Assembly (NCBI GenBank): GCA_934216155.1
Contig: CAKQBK010000062.1
Span: 1-16,185 of the forward strand
Length of the DNA: 16,185 bases
Direction: 5' to 3'
Source of the DNA: an uncultured Dialister sp.
Lineage (GTDB): Bacteria > Bacillota > Negativicutes > Veillonellales > Dialisteraceae
This document shows positions 8,475-14,596 of the stretch, piece after piece (position 1 is the first letter of the stretch; each line of letters starts with the position of its first letter). The translations under genes and the position numbers were made by a program. The notes beneath the pieces are model-generated. The model ran no database searches. It was not told the DNA's origin and saw only the letters and a program-made list of their open reading frames with translations.

Positions 8475-9204
8475 GGAACTTCGTTTCCTGGGACACCTGG
8501 ATTACCTTCGTACCATGGAACGCATCGTGGTCCGTTCTGGAATCCCTATCGCCTTCTCGGAAGGTTTCAATCCCCATATGAAAATTTCCCTGGACTCTGC
8601 CCTGGGGGTAGGCGTTACGGCTGACCCACTGTATATGGAATTGAAATTGGAAAAAGACATTTCCAATGAAGACATCCGCGCCATGATGGAACCACAGCTG
8701 CCAAAGGGCATTGTGATTCATGACATCCTGGAAGCTAAACAGGAATGGCCGAAATTCGTAGCCTTCTTCAACGAAGATTGCTATGAAATGGAAGGCCCTA
8801 CCCTGGATGGGGCCAACCAGGAAGAAGCAGAAAAACAGATTGCCAAATTCAATGCACTGACCTCTTTCCTGTATAAGAGAGTTACACCGAAGAAAATCCG
8901 TGAAATGGACGTAAAGCCTATGATCATGGAACAGATGAAAGTACGCATCGAAAATAATAGAGCCTATCTGACCTTCTCCCTCATTCGCAGCAACAACGGT
9001 ACCGTGCAGCCTAAAGACATCTGGAAAATGCTGGCAGAATCCTTCGACCTCCCGTGGATTCCAGACGCTTTCATCTGCTCCCGTACGGGTACTTATAGAA
9101 ATAAGGATGGGAAACGACTCACTCCATTTGATAAAGGGGTGTTCAAAGAATTCGAGATGGCGAAGAAGGGTTCTGGAACGAGAAAACCGAAAGCGGAACA
9201 TTGA
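8440..9204 (+). CDS. DUF2344 / TIGR03936 radical SAM-linked protein
   Basis: Partner protein of the preceding radical SAM enzyme, about 254 aa. Its N-terminus MKRLFLSISKNEELRFLGHL, followed by a dyad with SEGFNPHMKIS, is the hallmark of the family. Its biochemical role is unknown. The start ATG 8440 is chosen because AAGGAGG (8424-8430) lies 9 nt upstream and the family starts MKRL; a longer reading from 8416 would overlap that site. The gene overlaps the 3' end of the radical SAM gene by 35 bp, implying coupled translation and a joint function. The last four codons and stop fall inside the first unit of the 55-bp repeat array, so the C-terminus may have been replaced or extended by the repeat. 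Confidence 0.88.
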   Translation: MKRLFLSISKNEELRFLGHLDYLRTMERIVVRSGIPIAFSEGFNPHMKISLDSALGVGVTADPLYMELKLEKDISNEDIRAMMEPQLPKGIVIHDILEAKQEWPKFVAFFNEDCYEMEGPTLDGANQEEAEKQIAKFNALTSFLYKRVTPKKIREMDVKPMIMEQMKVRIENNRAYLTFSLIRSNNGTVQPKDIWKMLAESFDLPWIPDAFICSRTGTYRNKDGKRLTPFDKGVFKEFEMAKKGSGTRKPKAEH

Positions 9205-9597
9205 TGTGGAACCGGTATGTTAAGGTTCTGTAGTGATGGATTGGGAAGCGGAACATCGAGGTGGAACGGATATCAGAAGGTTCTGTAGCGGTGATTTGGG
9301 AAGCAGAACATTGAACTAGAATCGGTATGTTAAGTTCTGCCTCTTTGATTGCTGTATGTGAAACATAGTGATAGAACCATATGAGAGCGGAATTTATTCC
9401 ATGTTTAGTAAACTGGAAATGACTCCAACAGAACCTTTATATAGCGATATAAAATTCCATGATATTCTATCGGGATCGCAGTATTAGAACCTTATGAGAG
9501 CGGGTTATTTTCCCATGTTTAACAAGCGGAAACGGTTTGCACAGAACCTTCGCATAGCGGTATGAAATCTAATGTTAAGCCATCGGTGTGGCAAAAC
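9191..9597. repeat. Opposed tandem arrays of 55-57-bp units
   Basis: Three direct repeats of 54-55 bp start at 9191, 9246 and 9301 (each begins AAGCGGAACAT or AAGCAGAACAT and contains AAGGTTCTG or TAAGTTCTG). They are followed by four units in the opposite sense, whose AGAACC cores lie at 9373, 9430, 9486 and 9543, spaced 56-57 bp. Each carries a following AGCG motif. The last four also pair up as two 113-bp copies (9372-9484 and 9485-9597). The left half overlaps the end of the DUF2344 gene and the right half ends just before the rng ribosome-binding site. No gene or clear terminator is visible, so rng may be read through from upstream across this structure. Confidence 0.85.
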
Positions 9598-9614
9598 AAA
9601 ACGAAAGGAGCACC

Positions 9615-11024
9615 ATGAAACAGATTCTTCTCCATGTAAAACCAGAGGAAAAAGTCCTGGCCATTTTGAATGATGGTCTGCTATGGGATATTTCTATAGA
9701 AAAAACAGAAGAAACGGACCTGGTAGGGCGGGTGTATAAAGGAATCATCAAGAATGTGGTGCCTTCCATCAATGGCCTTTTCATCGATATCGGTGTGGGT
9801 CGCAACGCATTTCTTCGTACCAAGGATATTCTTTCCAAAGAAGCCCATACAGAAGGGGCCTCTGTGCTGGTACAGGTGGAAAAGGACAGCACGGAGACGA
9901 AAGGGCCTCTGGTGACGGAAAAGATTTCTTTTGCTGGAAAATACGCCGTGGCTTTGATGAATACCAATTATATCGGTATTTCTAAGAAAATTCGCAAAGA
10001 AGAGAAGCGAAATGCCCTTCGCGAGACCGCTCGTGCCATTTGCCCTCCCAACATGGGGGCCGTGGTTCGCACAGCAGCAGAAACTGCGGAGGCAGAAGCT
10101 TTCCGTAAGGATTTGACCGCTTTGGCGCGAATTGGAGACATCGTTTCCCGTCGTTTCAAAATAGAAAAAGCACCGGCCCTGCTCTATCGAGATGGGGACT
10201 TGGCAGTGAAAGCCCTGCGGGATTATATGACCGATGAGGTAGAAACGCTTTGGGTGGATGATAAAGACACCTATGAACGGTTGCATCAAATCGCCGAGAG
10301 TGAAAATTTGTGCCCAGTGGAAAAGATTGGATTCTATGACAATCGGATGCCTTTATTTCATGCCTTTCACGTGGAAGAACAAATCCAATCCCTGTTTGAA
10401 AGAGAAGTGCCCCTGTCCTCCGGCGGGTCTCTGGTGATTGACTACACCGAAGCACTGACCGCCATTGACGTCAACTCTGGCTCCTTCAAGGGAAATATGC
10501 CTCACAATGAATTGGCTTACCTCATTAACCAGGAAGCAGCCAAAGAAATCGCCCGCCAAATCCGTCTGCGGGGTATCGGTGGCATCATCATGATCGATTT
10601 CCTGGATATGGAGAAAAAATCCCAGCAGGAAAAACTGGTCCGCTACTTGAAAGAGCAGGTACGAACCGATCGGGTGAAAACCGTGGTGTGTGGTATGACG
10701 TCGTTGGGCTTGGTGGAAATGACTCGGAAACGAACTGTACACCGCCTGTGGCAGCATTACTACGATACATGTCCCCTATGTCATGGAAGCGGTCGGATAC
10801 TTTCCGCCGAAGCTATGGCAGGGAAGATATTGGAAGACTTGCGAAATAGAGCGGGTCAGGAATTTTTCAAAACAGACCTTCTCATCCAGTGCCAGAAAGA
10901 AGTAGCTGCTCTTTTGAACCAAGAGGAGTGGAAAGAACGGTTGGAACAGCTGGTGCACCACGAAGTGACCGTGGAAGAGAATGGCAATGAAAATAGAGAA
11001 GTGTATGTCATTTTGAGTAAATAA
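9615..11024 (+). CDS. rng: Ribonuclease G (RNase E/G family endoribonuclease)
   Basis: Single-strand-specific endoribonuclease of the RNase E/G family, involved in rRNA and mRNA processing, 469 aa, matching RNase G rather than the longer RNase E. An N-terminal S1 RNA-binding segment lies at about 35-115 (GRVYKGIIKNVVPSINGLFI). The catalytic metal site has D285 in AIDVNSG and D328 in IMIDFLDME. The zinc-link motif T-C-PL-C-HGSG has C386 and C389. ATG 9615 is chosen because AAAGGAG (9604-9610) is correctly spaced; an in-frame ATG at 9588 lies within the repeat array and is less likely. A strong terminator follows directly. The gene is usual in this neighbourhood, but rplU/rpmA do not follow. 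Confidence 0.95.
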   Translation: MKQILLHVKPEEKVLAILNDGLLWDISIEKTEETDLVGRVYKGIIKNVVPSINGLFIDIGVGRNAFLRTKDILSKEAHTEGASVLVQVEKDSTETKGPLVTEKISFAGKYAVALMNTNYIGISKKIRKEEKRNALRETARAICPPNMGAVVRTAAETAEAEAFRKDLTALARIGDIVSRRFKIEKAPALLYRDGDLAVKALRDYMTDEVETLWVDDKDTYERLHQIAESENLCPVEKIGFYDNRMPLFHAFHVEEQIQSLFEREVPLSSGGSLVIDYTEALTAIDVNSGSFKGNMPHNELAYLINQEAAKEIARQIRLRGIGGIIMIDFLDMEKKSQQEKLVRYLKEQVRTDRVKTVVCGMTSLGLVEMTRKRTVHRLWQHYYDTCPLCHGSGRILSAEAMAGKILEDLRNRAGQEFFKTDLLIQCQKEVAALLNQEEWKERLEQLVHHEVTVEENGNENREVYVILSK

Positions 11025-11032
11025 GGAAATAT

Positions 11033-11076
11033 AAGCAGTGAGCGATTGGTATGAAACCGATGCTCACTGCTTTTTT
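11033..11076 (+). terminator. Intrinsic terminator after rng
   Basis: An 11-bp stem of AAGCAGTGAGC (11033-11043) with GCTCACTGCTT (11062-11072) encloses a loop that itself forms a short helix (ATTGGT with ACCGAT). It is followed by a T-run starting at 11071. It lies 9 nt after the rng stop and probably ends the whole mre-rng transcription unit. Confidence 0.93.
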
Positions 11077-11107
11077 ATTTTCCTTGTAGCTAGGGACTAG
11101 GACTGGG

Positions 11108-11280
11108 GCTGTTAAAAATTTGTGTTAGTAGATATGACTTCGCTAGGGGTAACAGGTTGCTCAAGTTTCTCAGGTTGCTAATGTTACTCAAGTTCTCCCA
11201 AAATGCCTATAGACGCTAGCGTTATCGGTACATTCGAGAAACTTGAGTAGCCTATAATCTTTAGCGGAATGATTCCAACG
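11108..11280. repeat. Palindromic 9-bp-arm element, copy A
   Basis: The left arm (about 11153-11200) is five degenerate 9-bp units of the type GGTTGCTCA / AGTTTCTCA. The core holds the perfect palindrome ACGCTAGCGT (11213-11222) with flanking CCTATAG and TTATCGG. The right arm has units in the reverse complement (GAGAAACTT, GAGTAGCCT). Outer ends are inverted: CTTCGCTAG on the left and TTTAGCGGAATGATT on the right. The left flank (GTTAGTA near 11124) and the downstream flank are shared with copy B. The copy begins about 30 bp after the rng terminator. The stretch 11077-11107 shows only the short motif GTAGCTAGGGA (11086-11096), which recurs at 13828-13838. Confidence 0.85.
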
Positions 11281-11297
11281 GATACAATTTCTAAATA

Positions 11298-11522
11298 GTG
11301 TTTATTCAAAATGTTCCGAAATGGGAAGTTCCATCTACTATATTGATGGAGAGGGAAAAAGAAATCTTTCCGGAATACCCATCTCAGCTTATGCTATCCA
11401 GAAGTACGAACCTTAAGGACTGGATCGCAAAGAGGGGAGACAGTATAAATTTAAGATTTCGGTTTTCAATCCCAGCCAATCAGCGGGCCCGCAGAGAAGC
11501 TGAAAATGAAATAACTACATAA
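11298..11522 (+). pseudogene. Coding-like remnant, duplicated at 13.0 kb
   Basis: An open frame of 74 codons starting at GTG 11298, with an internal ATG at 11346. No recognisable domain is present and no good ribosome-binding site precedes either start. The stretch from GTTCCGAAA through TATTGATGGAGAGG (about 11312-11359) is nearly repeated at 13015-13062. Both copies read in frame as VPK....ST.LMER before diverging. Both copies follow a palindromic element by about 30 bp. This suggests two decayed copies of one short coding or leader sequence, or a conserved extension of the element, rather than an active gene. Confidence 0.35.
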
Positions 11523-11680
11523 AGAAGCATGGAAGTCCTATCCAACACCAATTCCTGATGTTCAGGCTGCTACGACCGAGCCTAGAGCTAGCACTTTCTT
11601 CGGAAGGTTGTGAAAAGCGCTGCTGCCGATTAGCGGTGGTCATCATTATGGTTATCAAGGGACGACCATGCTTCTTTGTG
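11518..11680. repeat. Inverted-repeat-bounded element of about 163 bp
   Basis: AAAGAAGCATGG (11521-11532) is matched by its exact reverse complement CCATGCTTCTTT (11666-11677). The similarity extends a few bases outward (CAT/CAC) and inward (GTCC). No open frame of note lies between. The left end contains the stop of the preceding coding remnant. This could be a small non-autonomous insertion element or the closing stem of a structured RNA. No target-site duplication is evident. Confidence 0.6.
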
Positions 11681-11683
11681 CTG

Positions 11684-11858
11684 GTTTGAATTTGAATTTG
11701 GGTGCCTAGGGATTAGGGATTAGGGGAATTGATAACTGTTTCATTGCTGCTGAGAGAAGCGGCTATAACTTTAGCGTCATTTCGTACAAATTTCGTCAGT
11801 CCCCATGACGCTGGATATAATACCGTATTTCTTGTCAGAGTAAAAAATTGAAAAAAGT
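11684..11858. other. Non-coding spacer with small repeats and a possible short-RNA promoter
   Basis: No gene is visible. The stretch contains a TTTGAA tandem (about 11685-11699), two copies of TAGGGAT plus a partial third (11707-11725), and an 8-bp inverted repeat, AGCGTCAT (11773-11780) with ATGACGCT (11805-11812). A perfect TATAAT lies at 11816-11821 with a weak TTCGTC about 18 bp upstream. If active, it would start a transcript of roughly 85 nt ending at the next terminator. That is inference. Confidence 0.35.
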
Positions 11859-11911
11859 AAAAAGCACTTTCTGAAACCACGCAAAAAGGGTGTTTCAGAA
11901 AGTGCTTTTTT
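11859..11911. terminator. Strong bidirectional terminator without an obvious gene
   Basis: A long stem pairs AAAAAGCACTTTCTGAAAC (11859-11877) with its complement ending in a T-run (about 11892-11911), with a loop of about 14 nt. The A-run on the left gives a T-run on the other strand, so it can work both ways. No gene ends within 300 bp on the + strand, and nothing is seen ending here on the - strand. It may terminate a short non-coding RNA or insulate the sigma gene. Confidence 0.85.
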
Positions 11912-12065
11912 ATTTTGCTAATTGGTAGAGTCTCTTTTTATGGATTTCACTTTTTCAAACCGCCCAAACTAGCCGTTTCAGAATGTCCTTTGCCAGATAT
12001 GCACTTCTTACCCATCCGGTATAGTAAGGATAGAAATCACCCGGGTATTTCAAAAAAATACTTAC

Positions 12066-12093
12066 GAGGGGCCCCTCCGTGATGATACGGAGG
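12066..12093 (+). promoter_or_regulatory. SD-sequestering hairpin before the sigma gene
   Basis: CCTCCGT (12074-12080) pairs perfectly over 7 bp with ACGGAGG (12087-12093), around a loop of 6 nt. The 3' strand contains GGAGG (12089-12093), the ribosome-binding site 7 nt before ATG 12101. The 5' strand also belongs to a 12-bp palindrome, GAGGGGCCCCTC (12066-12077), so two folds compete. A TATAGT at 12020-12025 is the nearest -10-like site but lacks a good -35. The stretch 11912-12065 shows nothing else I can assign. Confidence 0.6.
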
Positions 12094-12100
12094 TATCGCG

Positions 12101-12778
12101 ATGAAAGACTTTGACAAATCTATAATCAATGAAGAACAGATTGCACTGGCAAGAAAAGCGCAAGCAGGTGACCAGTTGGCTTTGGGCCAATTATTCACAG
12201 CTTACAGAGGCCTTTTAGTCAAAGCGTCCCAAGTCGATTACGATGGCTTGTCCCATGAAGATATGTATGCAGAACTCTGCTTGCGGTTTGTTGAAATTGT
12301 ACAGCGTTATTCACCTGAGAGAAATCCGTACTTGGCGTCTCATATCAACAAGTATATTCGCTGGGCGGCTTTGGACTATATCAAGAAATTCAGATCTTAT
12401 AGACAGAAAGAATCTGTAGATGTAGAAGATGTGCCAGAACCAGCAGGAAGTGAAATCCAGTTTTCCTTGTCGAAGGAAGAATGGGATGCACTCTTGCAAA
12501 AGATGAATCTTTCCAGGAAACAACAGCAACTATTGACACTGCTGTACCAGGGGAAGAACGCTCGGGAAATACAAGAACAGATGCATTTTGGCGACCGTGC
12601 CTATCGGGCTTTACTGAAACGACTTCGTGAAAATTGCAAGAAATCACCTGATTTCCTGGAGGCTATGACAACGTCTCAGATCGTTCCAGAAGGATACGTA
12701 GACAGAAGTCGATATGCATTGCAACCCAGTTGGGGACTTGAGAAAGCGGAAGTGGAAAATGCCCATTGGGATGAGTGA
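12101..12778 (+). CDS. Sigma-70 family RNA polymerase sigma factor (small, alternative)
   Basis: A 225-aa protein with the two-domain layout of small alternative sigma factors. Region 2 spans about 22-100: GDQLALGQLFTAYRGLLVKAS, then a YAELCLRFVEIVQRYSPE helix, then the -10-binding basic stretch INKYIRWAALDYIKKFR. An acidic linker (about 105-135) follows. Region 4 spans about 137-178, with a helix-turn-helix (LSRKQQQLLTLLYQGKNAREI, then a second basic helix). A tail of about 45 residues follows region 4 and is unusual for ECF factors. No anti-sigma gene is visible beside it. Similar small sigma genes accompany DUF2922/DUF1659 genes in Firmicutes (recalled, not searched), so it may control the genes downstream. 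Canonical SD at 12089-12093. Confidence 0.85.
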   Translation: MKDFDKSIINEEQIALARKAQAGDQLALGQLFTAYRGLLVKASQVDYDGLSHEDMYAELCLRFVEIVQRYSPERNPYLASHINKYIRWAALDYIKKFRSYRQKESVDVEDVPEPAGSEIQFSLSKEEWDALLQKMNLSRKQQQLLTLLYQGKNAREIQEQMHFGDRAYRALLKRLRENCKKSPDFLEAMTTSQIVPEGYVDRSRYALQPSWGLEKAEVENAHWDE

Positions 12779-12787
12779 GCTAGGCTG

Positions 12788-12982
12788 ATGGGTTAATAGA
12801 GCGTTAGTATGTGTGATTTCGCTAGTGGTGATAGGTTGCTCAAGTTTCTAAGGATTCTCAGGGTGCTCAGGTTCTCCGAATGTGCCGATAGATGCTAGCG
12901 TCATTAGCTCATTCGAGAAACGTGAGAAACTTCAGTATCCTGAGAAACCTGAGCAACCTTTGAACCAAAGTAAATCATCTCA
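12788..12982. repeat. Palindromic 9-bp-arm element, copy B
   Basis: It starts within about 10 bp of the sigma gene stop. The left arm is five 9-bp units (AGGTTGCTC, AAGTTTCTA, AGGATTCTC and others) ending in CGAATG. The core contains GCTAGC at 12894-12899. The right arm begins CATTCG and carries about five complementary units (GAGAAACGT, GAGAAACTT, GAGAAACCT, GAGCAACCT). Outer ends are GATTTCGCTAG on the left and AAATCATC on the right. Left-flank similarity to copy A (GTTAGTA) shows the two are copies of a larger unit. The element could also act as a transcription barrier after the sigma gene, since no U-tract terminator is present. Confidence 0.88.
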
Positions 12983-13002
12983 TATTTCGCTTAACTAAAA
13001 AA

Positions 13003-13150
13003 TGTCACAATCTATGTTCCGAAAATCAAAACTGAATCTACCTTATTGATGGAGAGGCAAGAAAGAACTCCAGAAAGGAAGGAAAAGATGAGAACCGAAA
13101 ACAAAGGAAATGCAAATCCCATTCGGGCCGCGCCCGAGAAATGTCATTGA
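13003..13150 (+). pseudogene. Second copy of the coding-like remnant
   Basis: From GTTCCGAAA (about 13016) through TATTGATGGAGAGG (13045-13058) this matches the sequence at 11.3 kb, with 20 of 22 bases identical around the ATG. From ATG 13049 a frame of 33 codons, rich in Glu, Arg and Lys, ends at TGA 13148-13150. No domain is recognised and no convincing ribosome-binding site is seen. A short peptide gene cannot be excluded, but decay of a duplicated segment fits better. Confidence 0.3.
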
Positions 13151-13164
13151 GGTAAGCGAAATGT

Positions 13165-13333
13165 GCGATGATTCCTGCTGAGATACAGGTTTCTCAGGTG
13201 GCTCAGGATTCTCAAGGTTCTCAGGTTTCTCGAATGAACTAGTAACGCTAGCGTCTATAGGTACATTCAGGAAACCTGAGCAGCCTAAGCAACTTGAGCA
13301 ACCTGTAACTTCTAGCGAAATTATACGTACGAT
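13165..13333. repeat. Palindromic 9-bp-arm element, copy C
   Basis: The left arm is five units such as CAGGTTTCT, CAGGTGGCT, CAGGATTCT and CAAGGTTCT, ending CGAATG. The core holds the perfect palindrome ACGCTAGCGT (13245-13254), then CTATAGGTACATTC. The right arm has about four units (AGGAAACCT, GAGCAGCCT, AAGCAACTT, GAGCAACCT) and an end TTCTAGCGAAATTATACG that is the inverse of the left end of copy A. It lies between the coding remnant and the DUF2922 leader. Confidence 0.88.
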
Positions 13334-13355
13334 TCAATGCCTTAACGTAGCAGTA

Positions 13356-13425
13356 TCCCCGACAAGGGAGCGGGGGACAGACGAGAAATTACATATCATT
13401 CGGTAGAGGCTATGCCTCGGAAGGA
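13356..13425 (+). promoter_or_regulatory. Leader hairpins and RBS of the DUF2922 gene
   Basis: Two hairpins precede the gene. The first is TCCCCG (13356-13361) with CGGGGGA (13371-13377), with one bulge. The second is GAGGC-TAT-GCCTC (13406-13418), immediately followed by the AAGGA ribosome-binding site (13421-13425). The block from the SD to the start codon (GGAAGGAAATTCATTATG) closely resembles that of the DUF1659 gene (GGAAGGTAATTTATTATG), pointing to a common expression signal. No clear promoter was recognised. Confidence 0.45.
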
Positions 13426-13433
13426 AATTCATT

Positions 13434-13637
13434 ATGAAACAGTTAGAACTTACATTTACCACTGGAAAATCCACCATGACCATCAGCTTGGACAATCCCA
13501 AAGAGGATCTGACACTGGAAACTGTCAAAGCAGAAGCTGCCAAGATGGTTCCGGTCCTGGTCACCCGAGCAGGTGCAGCAGTGACTGGTCTGGAAAAAGC
13601 AGAAATTGTGAATACCACCAGAGAAGCACTCTCTTAA
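13434..13637 (+). CDS. DUF2922 family protein
   Basis: Small protein of 67 aa matching the DUF2922 pattern. An N-terminal beta-strand pair (KQLELTFTTGKSTMTISLDNPKEDLT) is followed by an alpha-helical stretch (ETVKAEAAKMVP) and a C-terminal KAEIVNTTREAL strand-helix, the family hallmark. Function unknown. In Firmicutes DUF2922 genes are commonly found next to DUF1659 and often a YvrJ-type gene, with small sigma factors nearby (recalled). No signal peptide or membrane segment is present, so it is probably cytoplasmic. A good SD (AAGGA) lies 8 nt upstream. No U-tract terminator follows; palindromic copy D starts within 10 bp of the stop. Confidence 0.85.
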   Translation: MKQLELTFTTGKSTMTISLDNPKEDLTLETVKAEAAKMVPVLVTRAGAAVTGLEKAEIVNTTREALS

Positions 13638-13639
13638 GG

Positions 13640-13775
13640 GGAAGGCTGCTCAGGTTACTAAGGTTGCTCAGGTTTCCTGAACGAGTTGATAACGCTAGTG
13701 CTTATTGGCACTTTCGAGGAAACTAAGCAACCTCAGAAACCTGAGTAACCTATAACCACAATCGGAATTGTACCG
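13640..13775. repeat. Palindromic 9-bp-arm element, copy D
   Basis: The left arm has four units (AGGCTGCTC, AGGTTACTA, AGGTTGCTC, AGGTTTCCT). The core is degenerate, AACGCTAGTGC (13691-13701), where copies A and C have the perfect palindrome. The right arm has four complementary units (GAGGAAACT, AAGCAACCT, CAGAAACCT, GAGTAACCT), then an end ATAACCACAATCGGAATTG like the inverse of copy B's left end. The left terminal sequence is missing: the arm abuts the DUF2922 stop, as if the element inserted or was trimmed there. Confidence 0.85.
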
Positions 13776-13814
13776 ATTAACTCAAATTTGTAACTTATTT
13801 TTAGCGGGCAAAAC

Positions 13815-14035
13815 GATGTGAGCCCCCGTAGCTAGGGATTTGGGGAATTTTAGTTGCCCCTTGGTGAAGGGGCGGCAAAGCCGGGGATAGAATGGCCCGA
13901 AGGGACATAACCGGCAAAGCGGATAGTGGGCTCTTGTTTGTAGAATCTAACAATGTGCTTCATATCGTTAGGGGCGTCTATCCCCCTTGTATTCCCCCTT
14001 CTCTAAGGGGGAACGAGGCTTACGGCTTATTCAAC
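13815..14035 (+). other. GC-rich hairpin cluster between DUF2922 and DUF1659
   Basis: No gene is seen. Two perfect hairpins stand out: GCCCCTT-GGTG-AAGGGGC (13856-13873) and TTCCCCCTT-CTCT-AAGGGGGAA (13992-14013). A weaker outer pairing (GAGCCC near 13820 with GGGCTC near 13928) encloses the first. The block also contains GTAGCTAGGGA (13828-13838), shared with 11086-11096. The second hairpin lacks a T-run and lies about 50 nt before the DUF1659 start, so it may be part of that gene's leader or a dispersed repeat. Confidence 0.5.
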
Positions 14036-14065
14036 ATTCATTTTATAAAAGGAAGGTAATTTATT

Positions 14066-14287
14066 ATGGCAAACAAAGCAGTGAACGACGTAAAACTTCA
14101 GATTCGTGTAGAAAATGGTACCAATGCCTCTGGCGGACAGTCCATCAAAAACATCAACTTGAACAACATCAAGCTCGATGCAGTCGATGATGCCCTTCTG
14201 GCTTGCGGACAGGCAGTGAGCAATCTGCAGACCCTGCCACTTTCTGGCATTCGACTGGTGAATACCTACGATCTGACTAACGAATAA
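14066..14287 (+). CDS. DUF1659 family protein
   Basis: Small protein of 73 aa that fits DUF1659. An N-terminal strand (AVNDVKLQIRVENG) is followed by the SIKNINLNNIKLDAVDDALLACGQAV segment (usual form: SFNNVKPDATDEDLYAVAQAL) and a C-terminal LPLSGIRLVNTYDLTNE, equivalent to the family's RRV-x-x-YEL end. Function unknown. It is the usual companion of DUF2922. There is no membrane segment. The SD GGAAGG (14051-14056) lies 9 nt upstream and a strong terminator follows 20 nt after the stop, closing the unit. No YvrJ-like short membrane ORF was found after it. Confidence 0.85.
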   Translation: MANKAVNDVKLQIRVENGTNASGGQSIKNINLNNIKLDAVDDALLACGQAVSNLQTLPLSGIRLVNTYDLTNE

Positions 14288-14307
14288 AAGTCATGAAATA
14301 ACAAAAA

Positions 14308-14345
14308 GTCGGAAGAATAGTTTAGACTGTTCTTCCGGCTTTTTT
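14308..14345 (+). terminator. Intrinsic terminator after DUF1659
   Basis: Stem GTCGGAAGAA (14308-14317) with TTCTTCCGGC (14330-14339), one T-G wobble, a 12-nt loop, and T-run 14340-14345. It lies 20 nt after the DUF1659 stop. Confidence 0.93.
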
Positions 14346-14548
14346 GCTGCATCACATAAGAAAAAGTAAAATACAAGACTTGACAAATCAAAAATAGGTA
14401 AAAATAGCAGCTGCTAATGGAATATTACATATAAGTCATATATTTTGTGGAAATTTCCGCATTTTCAACTACAAAATTATTCAAAAGTCAATACATATAT
14501 TTTTTATCACGGCATATTAATTTTATAGTGCGTTATGGTGTATTATGT

Positions 14549-14576
14549 TTGTGGTAATTTCAAAAACAGGTATGAT
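14549..14576 (+). promoter_or_regulatory. Candidate promoter for the unknown 284-aa gene
   Basis: TTGTGG (14549-14554) and TATGAT (14571-14576) with a 16-bp spacer fit a vegetative promoter. Transcription would start near 14583, leaving a leader of about 260 nt. An upstream TTGACA (14380-14385) has no convincing -10 at the right distance. The stretch 14346-14548 is AT-rich and otherwise featureless. Confidence 0.4.
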
Positions 14577-14596
14577 ACAATAATAGACAAAGCAAA

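Noticed and set aside
8398..9201. A 267-codon open frame on the - strand
   Set aside because: It is antisense to the DUF2344 gene, Phe/His/Arg-rich, without motifs or a proper ribosome-binding site.
9191..9597. CRISPR-like array of 55-bp units
   Set aside because: Whole units are repeated imperfectly without alternating conserved repeats and unique spacers, and the orientation flips midway.
11108..13775. The palindromic elements as ordinary intrinsic terminators
   Set aside because: They have no T-run after the stems, are 140-190 bp long with internal 9-bp periodicity, and occur also where no gene ends. A secondary effect on transcription remains possible.
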